Shown: in pieces, positions 8,822-18,030 of the stretch
How the letters are laid out: every line of letters begins with the position of its first letter
How positions within the stretch are numbered: the first letter of the stretch is position 1
Assembly (NCBI RefSeq): GCF_033100395.1
Contig: NZ_JAWLVJ010000005.1
Location: 141,157-205,156 of the forward strand
Reading direction: 5' to 3'
Source: Terasakiella sp033100395
GTDB taxonomy: Bacteria; Pseudomonadota; Alphaproteobacteria; Rhodospirillales; Terasakiellaceae
DNA length: 64,000 nucleotides
Program-made: the position numbers and the translations under genes
The notes under the pieces: model-generated
Database searches by the model: none
What the model was told of the DNA's origin: nothing
Seen by the model: the letters and a program-made list of their open reading frames with translations, nothing else

Positions 8822-10753
8822 TTATTTTTTCAATAGATCGTCGTAAAATGTGTTGGTTCGTTCTTTTAACTCTAACATTGAATTTCTTAATTCTTCACGA
8901 ACAATTTCTCTGACAAGTTCTCTTTTTTCTTCTTGGATAACGCGTGTTGGGTAGAAAATTGTCGTCATAAACATCATGAAGATTGAACCGCGCAACATGA
9001 ATTGGGCAGGTGTCGTTTCTTCGTCTGGAGAAATAATAAGTCTGGCGATACGTTCGACATATCGTGACCAGTAATTCTCTTCTTTCACGTCATCAATGGT
9101 TTCGATAATTGCATCGCAAAGGTCATTTACCTGCTGTTGCCAGTCTTCGCGTCCCCAGGTTTTTTCAAAATGTTCGTCTGTGTAAAGTTCGAAATTTTCT
9201 TTGATTTTTGCAACGGTCGCACTTTTGTCAAAAGGAAGTTCAGCAAGGGGTTTCAATGCACGGGGCAGGCGTGGAGTTGCCCGTTCGATATAGGCACCGT
9301 CACTGCAGTTGTAATACGTACGTCCGTTATTGAAGCGAATAATACTTCTTTCAGCGACGCTTCGTGCCCAATGCATGATTGAATCGATAAAGACTGTGCC
9401 ACCAAAGTTTCCTCGGTACTTATTTTTGAATTCTCGGCTGTATTTGATGTCTTTTTCGTAAGCGGTATTTTTTACATGTGTTTTTTGTGCGTCGCGTGCG
9501 CCAAAGTCCATTCCGAAGAAATAGAATTCACGTCCACCGACCTGTTGGGCGAAGGAAAGGGCTGCATTTGTAACTGTTGGGCCAACTTCTAACAATTGAT
9601 AGTCAGAACCCAGGGTAAAAATAGGAGTCGAGCTCAGGCTTTGACGGAAATACAGCACTGTATTGTCAAAACAGGCAATCGCATCTGGTTGCATCGTTGT
9701 GGTGGTCACAAGTGTTGTATTGCTTAGGTCGAACTCTTTCTTGGCTTTTTCCAAGACTGTGATAGAGGCTTCAACATTTTCTACTTCGACCTGAAAGTCA
9801 GGGCGAATGCCGGCTCGCATCAACGGCTGCAGAGATGTGCCGCCTGCAACGACCAGGGCGCGATCCTGGTTTTCTTTAATAAAGTCAATGGATTGTTCGA
9901 GAGACGGGCCTGCGCCGATAACAAATACGGGAAGATCAATCTTGATGTCCGCGTTTTTGAAAACGAAAGATCTGTAATCTTTCATATTCAGGTAGCTGTT
10001 GCGGATCATGATTTCTTCATCATTGTAGAAACCGAGCCCCATGACGACAAGATTGATTTCCTTGCGGATCAGATTGAACATTTCTTCCATCAAGGAACTG
10101 GGGTAGTGACGGAAAAAATCAACGCCATCACAATAAGGAGGGTTCATGCCGCGAATAAATGCAACACAATCATGAAAGGTTGCATGCGGATCAGTATGAC
10201 AGAGAATATTGAGATAACGTCCCGCGTCTTTGCCATTAAAATACGTGAAAATTTCATCCCAATCGGTGACGAAGAGGGAATGATAAAGAAATTCAATATT
10301 GGGTTCGATTAAGGTAATGCCAATGGCATTCGAACGTTTGGCAAAGGGGAGGATGTGCTGCCCCAGTCCCACGCCGAATGAAATCGCCTGAAAAGTATCA
10401 TCTCCCAGCATATTGGTCGCAAAGGTGACACCTTCATCCGTTGCACGTTTTAAAACATTATAATTATATTTCCCCGAAATTTCATCAAGGTTGTCGGTCG
10501 CCGGGGGCGTCAGAAAGACGCGGTGTCGTGCATTGAAATAAGTGTCAAGTTGTTGATCTATAAATTTATCAAGATCATCTGTGTCATATAGCTTTTGCCC
10601 CCTGAAAATGATATCCGGGGACCCGTTTTCATGGAAGAAAAGCTCTGAGTGCGGAGACTGAACCTGAGTGAGTTTCTCAAAGACGTACGGGGCATATAAT
10701 TTGAAACAAGACAGGTTTTTTTCGAATAACTTGATATCGGCTTGATCTGACAT
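8822..10753 (-). CDS. maf: Maf-type motility accessory factor (DUF115), probable flagellin glycosyltransferase
   Basis: 643 residues with the ATG at 10753. The central DUF115/MptE-like domain shows PVFVIGAGPSLEQSIDF, ALVVAGGTSLQPLMRAGI and RPDFQVEVENVE, hallmarks of the Maf family. Maf proteins transfer nonulosonic acids such as pseudaminic acid to flagellin before export; pse genes are present nearby. The frame stays open 77 codons further upstream, but that stretch crosses the flagellin terminator and has no good ribosome site, so the shorter form starting MSDQADIK is preferred. It lies directly downstream of flagellin, as is common for maf. The start lacks a strong Shine-Dalgarno, so the exact first residue is uncertain. 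Confidence 0.85.
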   Translation of the reverse strand: MSDQADIKLFEKNLSCFKLYAPYVFEKLTQVQSPHSELFFHENGSPDIIFRGQKLYDTDDLDKFIDQQLDTYFNARHRVFLTPPATDNLDEISGKYNYNVLKRATDEGVTFATNMLGDDTFQAISFGVGLGQHILPFAKRSNAIGITLIEPNIEFLYHSLFVTDWDEIFTYFNGKDAGRYLNILCHTDPHATFHDCVAFIRGMNPPYCDGVDFFRHYPSSLMEEMFNLIRKEINLVVMGLGFYNDEEIMIRNSYLNMKDYRSFVFKNADIKIDLPVFVIGAGPSLEQSIDFIKENQDRALVVAGGTSLQPLMRAGIRPDFQVEVENVEASITVLEKAKKEFDLSNTTLVTTTTMQPDAIACFDNTVLYFRQSLSSTPIFTLGSDYQLLEVGPTVTNAALSFAQQVGGREFYFFGMDFGARDAQKTHVKNTAYEKDIKYSREFKNKYRGNFGGTVFIDSIMHWARSVAERSIIRFNNGRTYYNCSDGAYIERATPRLPRALKPLAELPFDKSATVAKIKENFELYTDEHFEKTWGREDWQQQVNDLCDAIIETIDDVKEENYWSRYVERIARLIISPDEETTPAQFMLRGSIFMMFMTTIFYPTRVIQEEKRELVREIVREELRNSMLELKERTNTFYDDLLKK

Positions 10754-10803
10754 GCTGAAAAACGATTTGCTATGAATAAAAAACAGTATAGGGAATTTAT
10801 AGA

Positions 10804-10836
10804 ACAAAAAAAGGAGGATGTAAAAACATCCTCCTC
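10804..10836 (-). terminator. Rho-independent terminator after flagellin
   Basis: On the minus strand a perfect 10-bp stem (AGGAGGATGT and ACATCCTCCT, plus-strand positions 10812-10821 and 10826-10835) with a TTTT loop is followed by seven T residues. It lies 27 bases after the flagellin stop and before maf, so maf needs read-through or its own promoter. Confidence 0.92.
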
Positions 10837-10862
10837 TAATTTGTATTCGGGTTTTAAATTCC

Positions 10863-12038
10863 TTAACGGAAGAGACCCAAGATACCTTGTTCTGCTTGAC
10901 CCGCGAAGGACAGGGCCTGAATACCCAATTGCTGGCGTGTTTGAAGTGCCAACAGGTTTGCACCCTCTTCGTTAAGGTCTGCAAGTGTCAGTTTGTCAGA
11001 ACCTGCTTGCAGTGTATTCACATATGTTTCAGTGAATTCAAGGCGTGTTTGCAACAGGGCAACGTTCGAACCAAGGTTTTGTGATTTGGTACGAAGTGTT
11101 GTCAATGCACTTTCCAAATCAGTAATGGCCGCACTTACCTGAGTTGTGAAGTCTTTATCCAGAACGCGAACACCATCTGTTTCAGACGCTGTGATGGAAC
11201 CACCAGCAAGTTCGATTTTACCTGAACCAGAAGCGTTACCCGCACTTTGGATAGTCAGTGTGATTGCCTTACCGGCAGAAAGAACCGCGCCACCAGAGAA
11301 GGCGTAGTTATCACCACCGTTACCACCGGAACTTACGGTGATGGTGAAGGTGTTACCACCATAAGAGAAGGTGTAAGTTGTTGCACCAGAGCCGTTACCC
11401 AGAGTAAAGGCTGTTTCACCAGCGTAAGTAAGGGTGATTTTTTCCTGACCGGAAAGTGTCGTGTTGGTAACACGAGCATAAGAGAAGTTCAGAACTTGAC
11501 CAGTTGTTGCTTTCGCAGTAACGGCTTTCTCAATGCCCAGACCTTGTTGTGCACGAAGGTCAACAGAAGCCACTGAAAGTGTACTTGTTGTTTCGTTTGA
11601 GAATTGAACAGTCAGCGTGCTGCCTGTACCGTTTACAAGGTTCAGACCTTGATATTCAGCGTCAGCTGTCAGGTTGTTAATCTGTGTGCGAAGGTCGTTA
11701 AACTGGCTAACCAATTCGCCAATTTGAGAGCTAGTCGCAGATTTAGCAGAAAGTGCAAGACCTTTAAGCTGTGCCACGATATCTTCAACGGCTTCCGTTG
11801 CATCAAGTGCAGCTGTTACTGTTGAGATACCTTGGTCAATATCGTTCTTTTTACTGTCAAAATCAGAAGCACGGTCACTGAGTGTCTTCGCCTGGAAGAA
11901 CTTTACAGGATCGTCAATCGCAGACGCAACTTCAAGGCCTGTAGACAGACGGCCTTGTGTACGTTCGATAAGATTTGTGGTGTTTTGCAGTGACAGCAGG
12001 CTGTCGCGAACAGCTGCTGATAACGTTACGTTAGACAT
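10863..12038 (-). CDS. Flagellin, flagellar filament subunit
   Basis: 391 residues. The conserved N-terminal D0/D1 region (SAAVRDSLLSLQNTTNLIE, RLSTGLEVASAIDDP) and C-terminal region (ALTTLRTKSQNLGSNVALL ... LALQTRQQLGIQALS) are present. The middle, about residues 145-290, is rich in Gly, Thr, Ser and Asn: the variable surface domain and likely site of O-linked glycans. The ATG is preceded by AAGGAG at good spacing. The gene has its own promoter and a strong terminator, and is surrounded by glycosyltransferases, FlaF and FlbT. It has no N-terminal signal peptide, as expected for type III export. No second full flagellin is visible in the window. Confidence 0.95.
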   Translation of the reverse strand: MSNVTLSAAVRDSLLSLQNTTNLIERTQGRLSTGLEVASAIDDPVKFFQAKTLSDRASDFDSKKNDIDQGISTVTAALDATEAVEDIVAQLKGLALSAKSATSSQIGELVSQFNDLRTQINNLTADAEYQGLNLVNGTGSTLTVQFSNETTSTLSVASVDLRAQQGLGIEKAVTAKATTGQVLNFSYARVTNTTLSGQEKITLTYAGETAFTLGNGSGATTYTFSYGGNTFTITVSSGGNGGDNYAFSGGAVLSAGKAITLTIQSAGNASGSGKIELAGGSITASETDGVRVLDKDFTTQVSAAITDLESALTTLRTKSQNLGSNVALLQTRLEFTETYVNTLQAGSDKLTLADLNEEGANLLALQTRQQLGIQALSFAGQAEQGILGLFR

Positions 12039-12067
12039 AATAAACTCCTTTCTAGAGTACTTTCGTT

Positions 12068-12081
12068 GGAGATTCTTCTCC
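12068..12081 (-). promoter_or_regulatory. Leader hairpin in flagellin 5' UTR
   Basis: On the minus strand GGAGA and TCTCC pair around an AGAA loop, about 30 bases before the flagellin ATG. The stem contains a second Shine-Dalgarno-like GGAGA. FlbT of Caulobacter acts on the flagellin 5' UTR, and flbT is in this window, so this is a candidate target. The link is inference. Confidence 0.4.
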
Positions 12082-12112
12082 TACAATGCCGATAGATAAC
12101 CGGTTACTCTGG

Positions 12113-12141
12113 ATTGTTATATATAAAGACTTAACTGTCAA
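12113..12141 (-). promoter_or_regulatory. Flagellin promoter, TTGACA type
   Basis: Minus-strand TTGACA (12141-12136), 17-base spacer, then AACAAT (12118-12113), about 75-80 bases before the flagellin ATG. The -35 lies partly in the last codons of the upstream TPR-glycosyltransferase. A TAACCGGTTA palindrome (12098-12107) sits near the expected start of transcription. No sigma-54 or clear sigma-28 motif was found here. Confidence 0.5.
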
Positions 12142-13639
12142 TAGGAAAAAAATGCCGGGTATTCTGGCGTTGAATGTGGTGTTTAAGTTGGGTCGAGGTG
12201 TTGACGAGAACCTCATTCCAGCTCTGATCAGAAGGGCAGCGAATGAGAGTTAGGGAAGGGTATAATACTGTTGTCGTTTTGCCCCACCCCCAACGCCAAT
12301 CCGGTATTGTCGGCAGCATCAGCCAGGTCGGTACGTTCATGGCGCCTGCAATATGTGCGGTTGCGGAATCACATGTAATCATGAGGTCCATTTGTGAAAT
12401 GGCCGCTGCAAGAGGTGCAAGACCTCTGTCTTCACCCAGTAAATCTGTTTCCAGGTCTTCAATGGGAAAAGGAACGTTTTTAATTTGGTCTGTGCCAAAG
12501 ATCGCCTGAACACTGATCAGATCAATTCCTTCGAGCTTGGCAATCGGTTCAAAGGCGCTTAAAGGAATGGAACGTGTTGCATCACGTGGGTAGTCAGGGT
12601 TTCCTTGCCAGGAAATACCGATTTTGAATCCGTTGTGGGAGGAAAGCCTCTCTTGGAATTTCAGAACGAGGTCGTCGGGTGCTTTCAAATAAGGAAATTC
12701 ATAGTCCAGATCCGGCAAATTCAGGGATCTCAGGACATAGGGAATATCCATGATGGAAATCAGAAAATCTGCGTCGGGCTTTTCTTGATCGGCATTGTGG
12801 ATTGTGATCGATTTGTTTTCTGGGATCAGCCGTTCAAAAAGTTCAATCAGGATGGGGCGTGTATCAAGAATGACATGGGCGCCCATCGCGCACAAATGAA
12901 ACACATACCGCACAAAGTGAACTGTGTCGCCCAGCCCTTGTTCCCACGTTACCAGGATGGATTTTCCTTGCAGGGGCTGACCCACCCATTGGGTATAGTT
13001 GTCTTTGAAAGATGTAAATTGGGGAGCTTGGTATCTGTGGCGCCACGAATAATGTTCCCACGCCTCGGTTGTTTCGCCAAGAGAGAGCAGAAGGGTGCCA
13101 AACAGAAAGTGATTTTCGGCATCATCTGGTGTGAGTGCCAATAGTTCTTTGTATGCTTCCGCAGCTTTTTCCAGTTTTTGCATATAGAATAAAGTACGAG
13201 CGAGATCCTTCAGGTTTACGCAGTTCTTTGGTTCTAGTTCCCGGATGATTGAAAAATGCTTCAGGGCGAGTTCAAGTTGGGCGGTCTCATAGTATTTCTG
13301 TGCCAAGCTGGAATGAATTCGCGTTGAATCAGGTAAAAGCTGGAGCGTATAGTTCAGATGTCTGATGGAGAGTTTTTTTTGATTACTTCGCCACATAGCC
13401 TCAGAAATAAGGAAATTAAGTTCTACATGTTTGGGGGCCAGTTTCAAAGCATTTTGAGCGATCTTTTGCGCTGTTTTAAAATCTGATTGGTTGAAGTGTA
13501 AAATGGCAAGACGATGTCTGCTCATCACATCTTTGGGTGAGAGTTCAGCCAATTGGGTGAAAAGTGCAATAGCCTTTTCGTTTTCACCAGCCTGTTCTAA
13601 TTCTATGGCCTGATTATATAGATCTTCAATTTCGGTCAT
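12131..13639 (-). CDS. TPR protein with GT9-like glycosyltransferase domain, copy 1
   Basis: 502 residues. The N-terminal ~200 residues form TPR repeats (AIALFTQLAELSPKDVMSRHRLAILHF and following units). The C-terminal part resembles ADP-heptose-transferase-like GT9 folds: SILVTWEQGLGDTVHFVRY, GISWQGNPDYPRD, and DLMITCDSATAHIAGAMNVPTW, the last being the nucleotide-sugar-binding region. These TPR-GT9 fusions are frequent around flagellin genes of alphaproteobacteria and are suspected flagellin or glycan glycosyltransferases. The start overlaps the preceding homologue by 4 bases (ATGA). Its 3' end contains the flagellin -35 element. Acceptor and donor are unknown. Confidence 0.75.
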   Translation of the reverse strand: MTEIEDLYNQAIELEQAGENEKAIALFTQLAELSPKDVMSRHRLAILHFNQSDFKTAQKIAQNALKLAPKHVELNFLISEAMWRSNQKKLSIRHLNYTLQLLPDSTRIHSSLAQKYYETAQLELALKHFSIIRELEPKNCVNLKDLARTLFYMQKLEKAAEAYKELLALTPDDAENHFLFGTLLLSLGETTEAWEHYSWRHRYQAPQFTSFKDNYTQWVGQPLQGKSILVTWEQGLGDTVHFVRYVFHLCAMGAHVILDTRPILIELFERLIPENKSITIHNADQEKPDADFLISIMDIPYVLRSLNLPDLDYEFPYLKAPDDLVLKFQERLSSHNGFKIGISWQGNPDYPRDATRSIPLSAFEPIAKLEGIDLISVQAIFGTDQIKNVPFPIEDLETDLLGEDRGLAPLAAAISQMDLMITCDSATAHIAGAMNVPTWLMLPTIPDWRWGWGKTTTVLYPSLTLIRCPSDQSWNEVLVNTSTQLKHHIQRQNTRHFFPIDS

Positions 13640-15129
13640 TTTTTTGTGAGTGCTATTAGGTTTGTCTTGATACGGTCAATGACGCTCTCCCACTGACCAT
13701 AGTTTTCCTGCTTGTAAATTGTGAGGCTCGGGTAAAGTGTGGATTGATCATTGATGCTCGTCCATCTCCAATCAGGGGAAGAATGCAGAATAATCCATGT
13801 TTTCTTTCCAAGTAAACCCGATAGATGAGCAACTGATGTATCTACGGTTATCACAAGATCCAAATTTTTGATGATATGTGCGGTTTCGAGGTAGTTGGAA
13901 TTCAGGTTAAGAGGGGTGCTCAGATTGTACTTTTCCCGAATATCATCTGATGTATCGGGCATCAAACTGACCCAGTTCACCCCGTTGATTTCAAGAAGGT
14001 GAGAAATGGGTTCTAATCCGCAAGAGCGCAATGCATTGTTGGCAAAAGCTTTTGAACCAGTCCAGCAGATACCGACATTCAGTTTCTCGCTTGTGGTTGA
14101 GTGATCAATTGATAATGTGGGCGGGATGCTGGGTGCGATAGGCGTTTCATAAATATCATAAAGATAGGGCAGGCTTAAAAGTGAACATTGTCTATCGCAC
14201 ACTGGGGGGCTGTCGGTATGTGAACTGGCAGGTAATCCCAACTCCTTGAAAAGCGGGACAATGGCGGGATGGCACAACAGGTGATAGTCGATGTTGTGTT
14301 TTTCAAGTATGCGTAAGTATCGGCTGAAATGGATCGCATCCCCAGCGCCTTGTTCAGTATAGACAAGAAGGCGTTTGCTTTCAGAAGTTTCGTGTTTATG
14401 GAGAGGGGGGAAATAGGACCATTTAGGGGCGTTGGCTTTTTGGAGGCGCCATTCAAATTCTTGAAACCCGTCGGCCATTTGCCCTCTTGCCAGCAGACAT
14501 TGTGCATATTCGAAGTGACTGTCCACATGGTCTGGTGTTTCCAGTAAGGCCGTCACAAATGCTTGTTCTGCGTCATCCAGTAATCCGAGATCGCGGGCAA
14601 CTAATCCTATGTTAAAATAATCCTGATGTGCCAATTTATGATGTTTTTGTGCTGAGGAATAGGTCTCAAGCGCTTTTTCTAGTTGGTGCCCTTGCACATA
14701 TGATTTTACTAGAATGCGCCATATCTGCAGATTGCTTTTGTCAAGTTCAAGATAGGTTTTACAATATTTTTGCGTTTCTTCATCAAGGCCTGACTTTTGT
14801 GCAGAAATGACCAGATTGAACAGGAGGCCAAGGTCAGGGGCATTGGGGTCGTATAGGTCCTTCAGTGTTTGACAAGCAACGTCATGGCGGTGGGTCTTGA
14901 TCGCAAAAACAGCCAGATTTTTTTTCAATCCCGTGTTGTGTGGGGCCAGGGCAAGGGCCTTGCTCTGGTATTGGTAGGCTTCTTCATCTTTTCCAAGAGC
15001 GCTATAGGCGATGGCCTGTACTTCCAGAACAAGAGGATCATCATCATGTAGGGACTGACTGACAAGGATTGCCTGTTTAAACTCGCCTTGGTTGATCAGT
15101 CTTCTAATCTGTTTGAGGTCATCACCCAT
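13636..15129 (-). CDS. TPR protein with GT9-like glycosyltransferase domain, copy 2
   Basis: 497 residues with the same plan as its neighbour: TPR repeats in residues 1 to about 210 (EEAYQYQSKALALAPHNTGLKKNLAVFA), then a GT9-like region with RLLVYTEQGAGDAIHFSRYL, NVGICWTGSKAFANNALR and DLVITVDTSVAHLSGLLGKKTW. The TEQGAGDAIHF and DTSVAHL motifs align with those of the downstream gene, so the pair arose by duplication and has diverged widely. The 4-base overlap with the next gene indicates coupled translation and roughly equal amounts of both. Cytoplasmic; no signal peptide. Confidence 0.75.
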   Translation of the reverse strand: MGDDLKQIRRLINQGEFKQAILVSQSLHDDDPLVLEVQAIAYSALGKDEEAYQYQSKALALAPHNTGLKKNLAVFAIKTHRHDVACQTLKDLYDPNAPDLGLLFNLVISAQKSGLDEETQKYCKTYLELDKSNLQIWRILVKSYVQGHQLEKALETYSSAQKHHKLAHQDYFNIGLVARDLGLLDDAEQAFVTALLETPDHVDSHFEYAQCLLARGQMADGFQEFEWRLQKANAPKWSYFPPLHKHETSESKRLLVYTEQGAGDAIHFSRYLRILEKHNIDYHLLCHPAIVPLFKELGLPASSHTDSPPVCDRQCSLLSLPYLYDIYETPIAPSIPPTLSIDHSTTSEKLNVGICWTGSKAFANNALRSCGLEPISHLLEINGVNWVSLMPDTSDDIREKYNLSTPLNLNSNYLETAHIIKNLDLVITVDTSVAHLSGLLGKKTWIILHSSPDWRWTSINDQSTLYPSLTIYKQENYGQWESVIDRIKTNLIALTKK

Positions 15130-15138
15130 TTTTTCTGC

Positions 15139-16029
15139 TTATAAATAAGCTTTGTGGGTGCCGATGATAAATTCACTTTCCGGGGCATTGTGCTGAATAT
15201 TGCCAAAGACATCCGGGTGCTTTGCACCTGGGATAACCATTTGCATATAGCCGCGTGTGCCACCTTCAATGAAATGAAGGAAGAAAGAATTCAGGAAAAG
15301 TGAATTGATGATACTGAATATCGCTTTGGTATCTGTTTTGTAACCGTGGATCATCAGATAGGGATGATGGTGCATAATCTCCAGATCAACAATTTTGTTG
15401 AAACGTCCGTCAATGCCATTAACCAGGTCATTTTTTAATAGATGGTAGGACAGTGGGATATTTTCTTTGGCACTAAAAGGGTTTTCTTCGTAATTGTCAT
15501 AAACATAACGCAGTGTTTCACCATGTTCAGGGCGCAAGACCATCACCCCTGTATTGATCATGTCATCGACATCGCCAGCAAGCCCAGCTCTTTCATATCT
15601 TTCGCTGAAAGACATTTTCCCGGCCTTGGCAATTTCCTGATTAATATTATTCTTGATGGTGCGCGCAAAACCGCCGTCAATCATTTCTGCAGAGTAGGTT
15701 TCGTTATAGCGAACGACACCAATTTTGTCGGATTGATTGCTGTCTACAATACATGGGGCCGTTTCTGAATTGATTACAATGTCTGTATCAATCCAAACCA
15801 GATGGTCATATCCCTGGGTTTCTTCGGCTTCCAGAATCAGGAGTTTTTGCCAGTGAGGAGGCCTGGTCGTGGCGAGTTCTGAATCATCAAGCCAACGTTT
15901 GATTATGACAATATCGTAGCCATATTTTTCTGCATATGGTTCCCACGTTCTTTTGCAGTACTTATTCCAGAGATCGACATAGTGGTCGCCAATCGCAAGT
16001 GTCACCAATGCCTTCTTATTTTTTTGCAT
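15139..16029 (-). CDS. Putative GT-A-type glycosyltransferase with DxD motif
   Basis: 296 residues from the ATG at 16029; an in-frame TTG seven codons earlier is less likely because GCGAGA precedes the ATG. The N-terminus (ALVTLAIGDHYVDLWNKYCK) and the WIDTDIVINSE segment, which supplies a DxD-type metal site, fit GT-A enzymes of the galactosyltransferase/MNN10-like kind. GDVDDMINTGVMVLRP is typical of the region that follows. It is the first gene of the minus-strand run with the two TPR-GT9 genes, 9 bases before the next start. It is probably part of glycan assembly for flagellin or the cell surface; substrate unknown. Confidence 0.65.
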   Translation of the reverse strand: MQKNKKALVTLAIGDHYVDLWNKYCKRTWEPYAEKYGYDIVIIKRWLDDSELATTRPPHWQKLLILEAEETQGYDHLVWIDTDIVINSETAPCIVDSNQSDKIGVVRYNETYSAEMIDGGFARTIKNNINQEIAKAGKMSFSERYERAGLAGDVDDMINTGVMVLRPEHGETLRYVYDNYEENPFSAKENIPLSYHLLKNDLVNGIDGRFNKIVDLEIMHHHPYLMIHGYKTDTKAIFSIINSLFLNSFFLHFIEGGTRGYMQMVIPGAKHPDVFGNIQHNAPESEFIIGTHKAYL

Positions 16030-16157
16030 AATCAAGTCTCGCTTTATCAATCAGTCTTTACATATAATGGGCAAGGCGGTTAAGAAAAGGCAAACGAATT
16101 GTAAAAAATGCCAAAAAAATCGCCAACTTGGACATTTGACCATCATGAGGACCTGCT

Positions 16158-17207
16158 ATGGACGTGCTTGAGATCGCCGGAGTGAAAATTGGGAAAGGGC
16201 AGCCCCCTTTCATTATTGCAGAAGTTTCGGCAAACCATAATGGTGATATCGGCCGTGCCTTGGAACTTTTGGAGGTGGCGAAAAAAAGTGGTGCGCAAGC
16301 CGTAAAATTACAAACATATCGTGCAGATACGATTACAATTGATTGTTCAAAACCTGATTTCTTGATTCCGAAAGGGCCATGGGCAGGGCGTCGATTGTAT
16401 GATTTGTATGATGAGGCCCATACGCCTTGGGAATGGCATGGTCCCTTGTTTGAGCGCGCGCGTGAATTGGGTTTGATTGCGTTTAGCTCTCCCTTTGATG
16501 AAACGGCGATTGATTTTTTGGAAACATTTGATGTACCTGCCTACAAGGTTGCCTCCTTTGAATTGTTGGATCTGCCGCTTGTCAGAAGTATGGCGCGCAC
16601 CATGAAACCCATAATTATGTCAACGGGAATGGCTAATCTCAAAGAAATTGAAGATGCCGTGAGTGCCGTTCGGGGGGAGGGGAATGAACAGATTATTCTT
16701 TTACATTGTGTTAGTTCCTACCCGGCAAAATATGAAGAAGCCAACCTAAAAACGATTGGCGCGCTCCGAGATGCTTTTGATTGTCCGATTGGTCTTTCAG
16801 ATCATACTTTAGGGACGTCTGTTTCTGTTGCTGCCGTCGCGATGGAAGCTTCTGTCATTGAAAAGCACTTTACCCTTCGCCGCGCCGATGGCGGGGCAGA
16901 TAGTGCTTTTTCTTTGGAACCGGACGAATTGAAGAAACTTGTGGAAGAAACGGGACAGGCCTGGTCTGCACTTGGGCATGCGAGTTTTGAACAGACCGAA
17001 GGCGAGAAAGAAAACAGTCTGTTCAGACGGTCACTTTATGTGGTTGAAGACATTGCCAAGGGAGATGTGATCTCAGTTCAAAATGTTCGATCCATCCGAC
17101 CAGGCTTCGGTCTTTCCCCAGACATGTTTTCAAAAATTGAGGGGAAAAAAGTGACAGAAGACCTGGAAAGGGGCACCGCGCTTAAAATGGATTACATTGA
17201 GGTCTAG
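16158..17207 (+). CDS. pseI: Pseudaminic acid synthase
   Basis: 349 residues. A NeuB-type TIM barrel (residues about 10-270) is followed by an SAF/antifreeze-like domain (about 285-349). Diagnostic stretches include FIIAEVSANHNGD, AVKLQTYRADTIT, FSSPFDETAIDFLE, STGMANLKEIEDAV and IGLSDHTLG. The family condenses phosphoenolpyruvate with the 2,4-diacetamido hexose to form pseudaminic acid. SANHNG and the overall pattern favour PseI over the sialic acid synthase NeuB. GAGGA precedes the ATG. The gene is divergent from the GT-A gene and overlaps the convergent methyltransferase by 4 bases. It works with pseB, pseC and the GNAT in this window. Confidence 0.9.
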   Translation: MDVLEIAGVKIGKGQPPFIIAEVSANHNGDIGRALELLEVAKKSGAQAVKLQTYRADTITIDCSKPDFLIPKGPWAGRRLYDLYDEAHTPWEWHGPLFERARELGLIAFSSPFDETAIDFLETFDVPAYKVASFELLDLPLVRSMARTMKPIIMSTGMANLKEIEDAVSAVRGEGNEQIILLHCVSSYPAKYEEANLKTIGALRDAFDCPIGLSDHTLGTSVSVAAVAMEASVIEKHFTLRRADGGADSAFSLEPDELKKLVEETGQAWSALGHASFEQTEGEKENSLFRRSLYVVEDIAKGDVISVQNVRSIRPGFGLSPDMFSKIEGKKVTEDLERGTALKMDYIEV

Positions 17208-17935
17208 GCGTCTTTAACAGAGAATGTAGGGATGAGAACTGGACGGTCTTTGACGCGTGCAGCCCTATGTTTAAAGGTCATTTTTGACGGGAAATCAGGT
17301 AGTTCAAGAGCGCTGTTATAGACATTCATAAACCCGCCCAGGAAATATTGCGCATTGGGAGAATTAACATTTCGGCATAGTACATATGAGGGGAAATTTT
17401 CCCAGGTCATTGCAAAAAGGGTAAATTCTCCCTCTTCCAGGAATTCATTGACGGCTTCAATTACACCAAAATTCATACGTTTTGCATCTGGGTGATTGGT
17501 ATAGTCATGCCCTAGAATAAATCCGTCTTCTTTTATTTTGTCTTTGTAAGCCTGTAAATCCGCTTTCACACCCTCATAACTATGAAGTCCATCAATAAAA
17601 ATCCAATCTAAAGATTTATCTGCATATTGGCTGGCAACATTTGTGGAGTAGTCGCGATGGATTTTCACTTGTCCAGTTTGTGTTTGTTGCTTGAACCGTT
17701 TTGAGACATATCGGAAACGGCCTTCTTGTTTGTTGTTGCTAACATTGTTCACATCATCCTTGTAATCACTGCGCTCCTGATATTCCCATGGGTCAATCAG
17801 GTGCAGTTCGCTCGGACTGTTTTTTGCCAAAATTTCTTGAGAAAAGTTACCCTCGCAGACACCGATTTCCACGACTCTTCCTTGTTGAGGTAGAAAGGGA
17901 AGAATTTCAGTGCGCGCTGTCGGGAGAAGGTACAT
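17204..17935 (-). CDS. Class I SAM-dependent methyltransferase (Methyltransf_24-like)
   Basis: 243 residues. VVEIGVCEGNFSQEI is the SAM-binding glycine motif, LHLIDPWEY the acidic post-strand position, and LDWIFIDGLHSYEGVKADLQAYKDKI the usual motif of this family. No signal peptide. Many relatives in surface-glycan loci O-methylate sugars, which would fit its place between pseI and the flbT region. A GAGG ribosome site precedes the ATG. It runs opposite to pseI with a 4-base overlap of the stops. Substrate unknown. Confidence 0.75.
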   Translation of the reverse strand: MYLLPTARTEILPFLPQQGRVVEIGVCEGNFSQEILAKNSPSELHLIDPWEYQERSDYKDDVNNVSNNKQEGRFRYVSKRFKQQTQTGQVKIHRDYSTNVASQYADKSLDWIFIDGLHSYEGVKADLQAYKDKIKEDGFILGHDYTNHPDAKRMNFGVIEAVNEFLEEGEFTLFAMTWENFPSYVLCRNVNSPNAQYFLGGFMNVYNSALELPDFPSKMTFKHRAARVKDRPVLIPTFSVKDA

Positions 17936-18030
17936 GTTAGCCTCAGAATAAAAATTGGAATATTGAGGCTAGCATACATAAGGTAAACAACAAGTGAAAA
18001 GAGGAAGATGTTTGCTGAAGCTGGTATGGC

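Noticed and set aside
10754..10984. 77-codon N-terminal extension of the Maf frame
   Set aside because: It crosses the strong flagellin terminator, is Cys/Trp-rich and unlike the rest of the family, and has no ribosome site; the ATG at 10753 is used.
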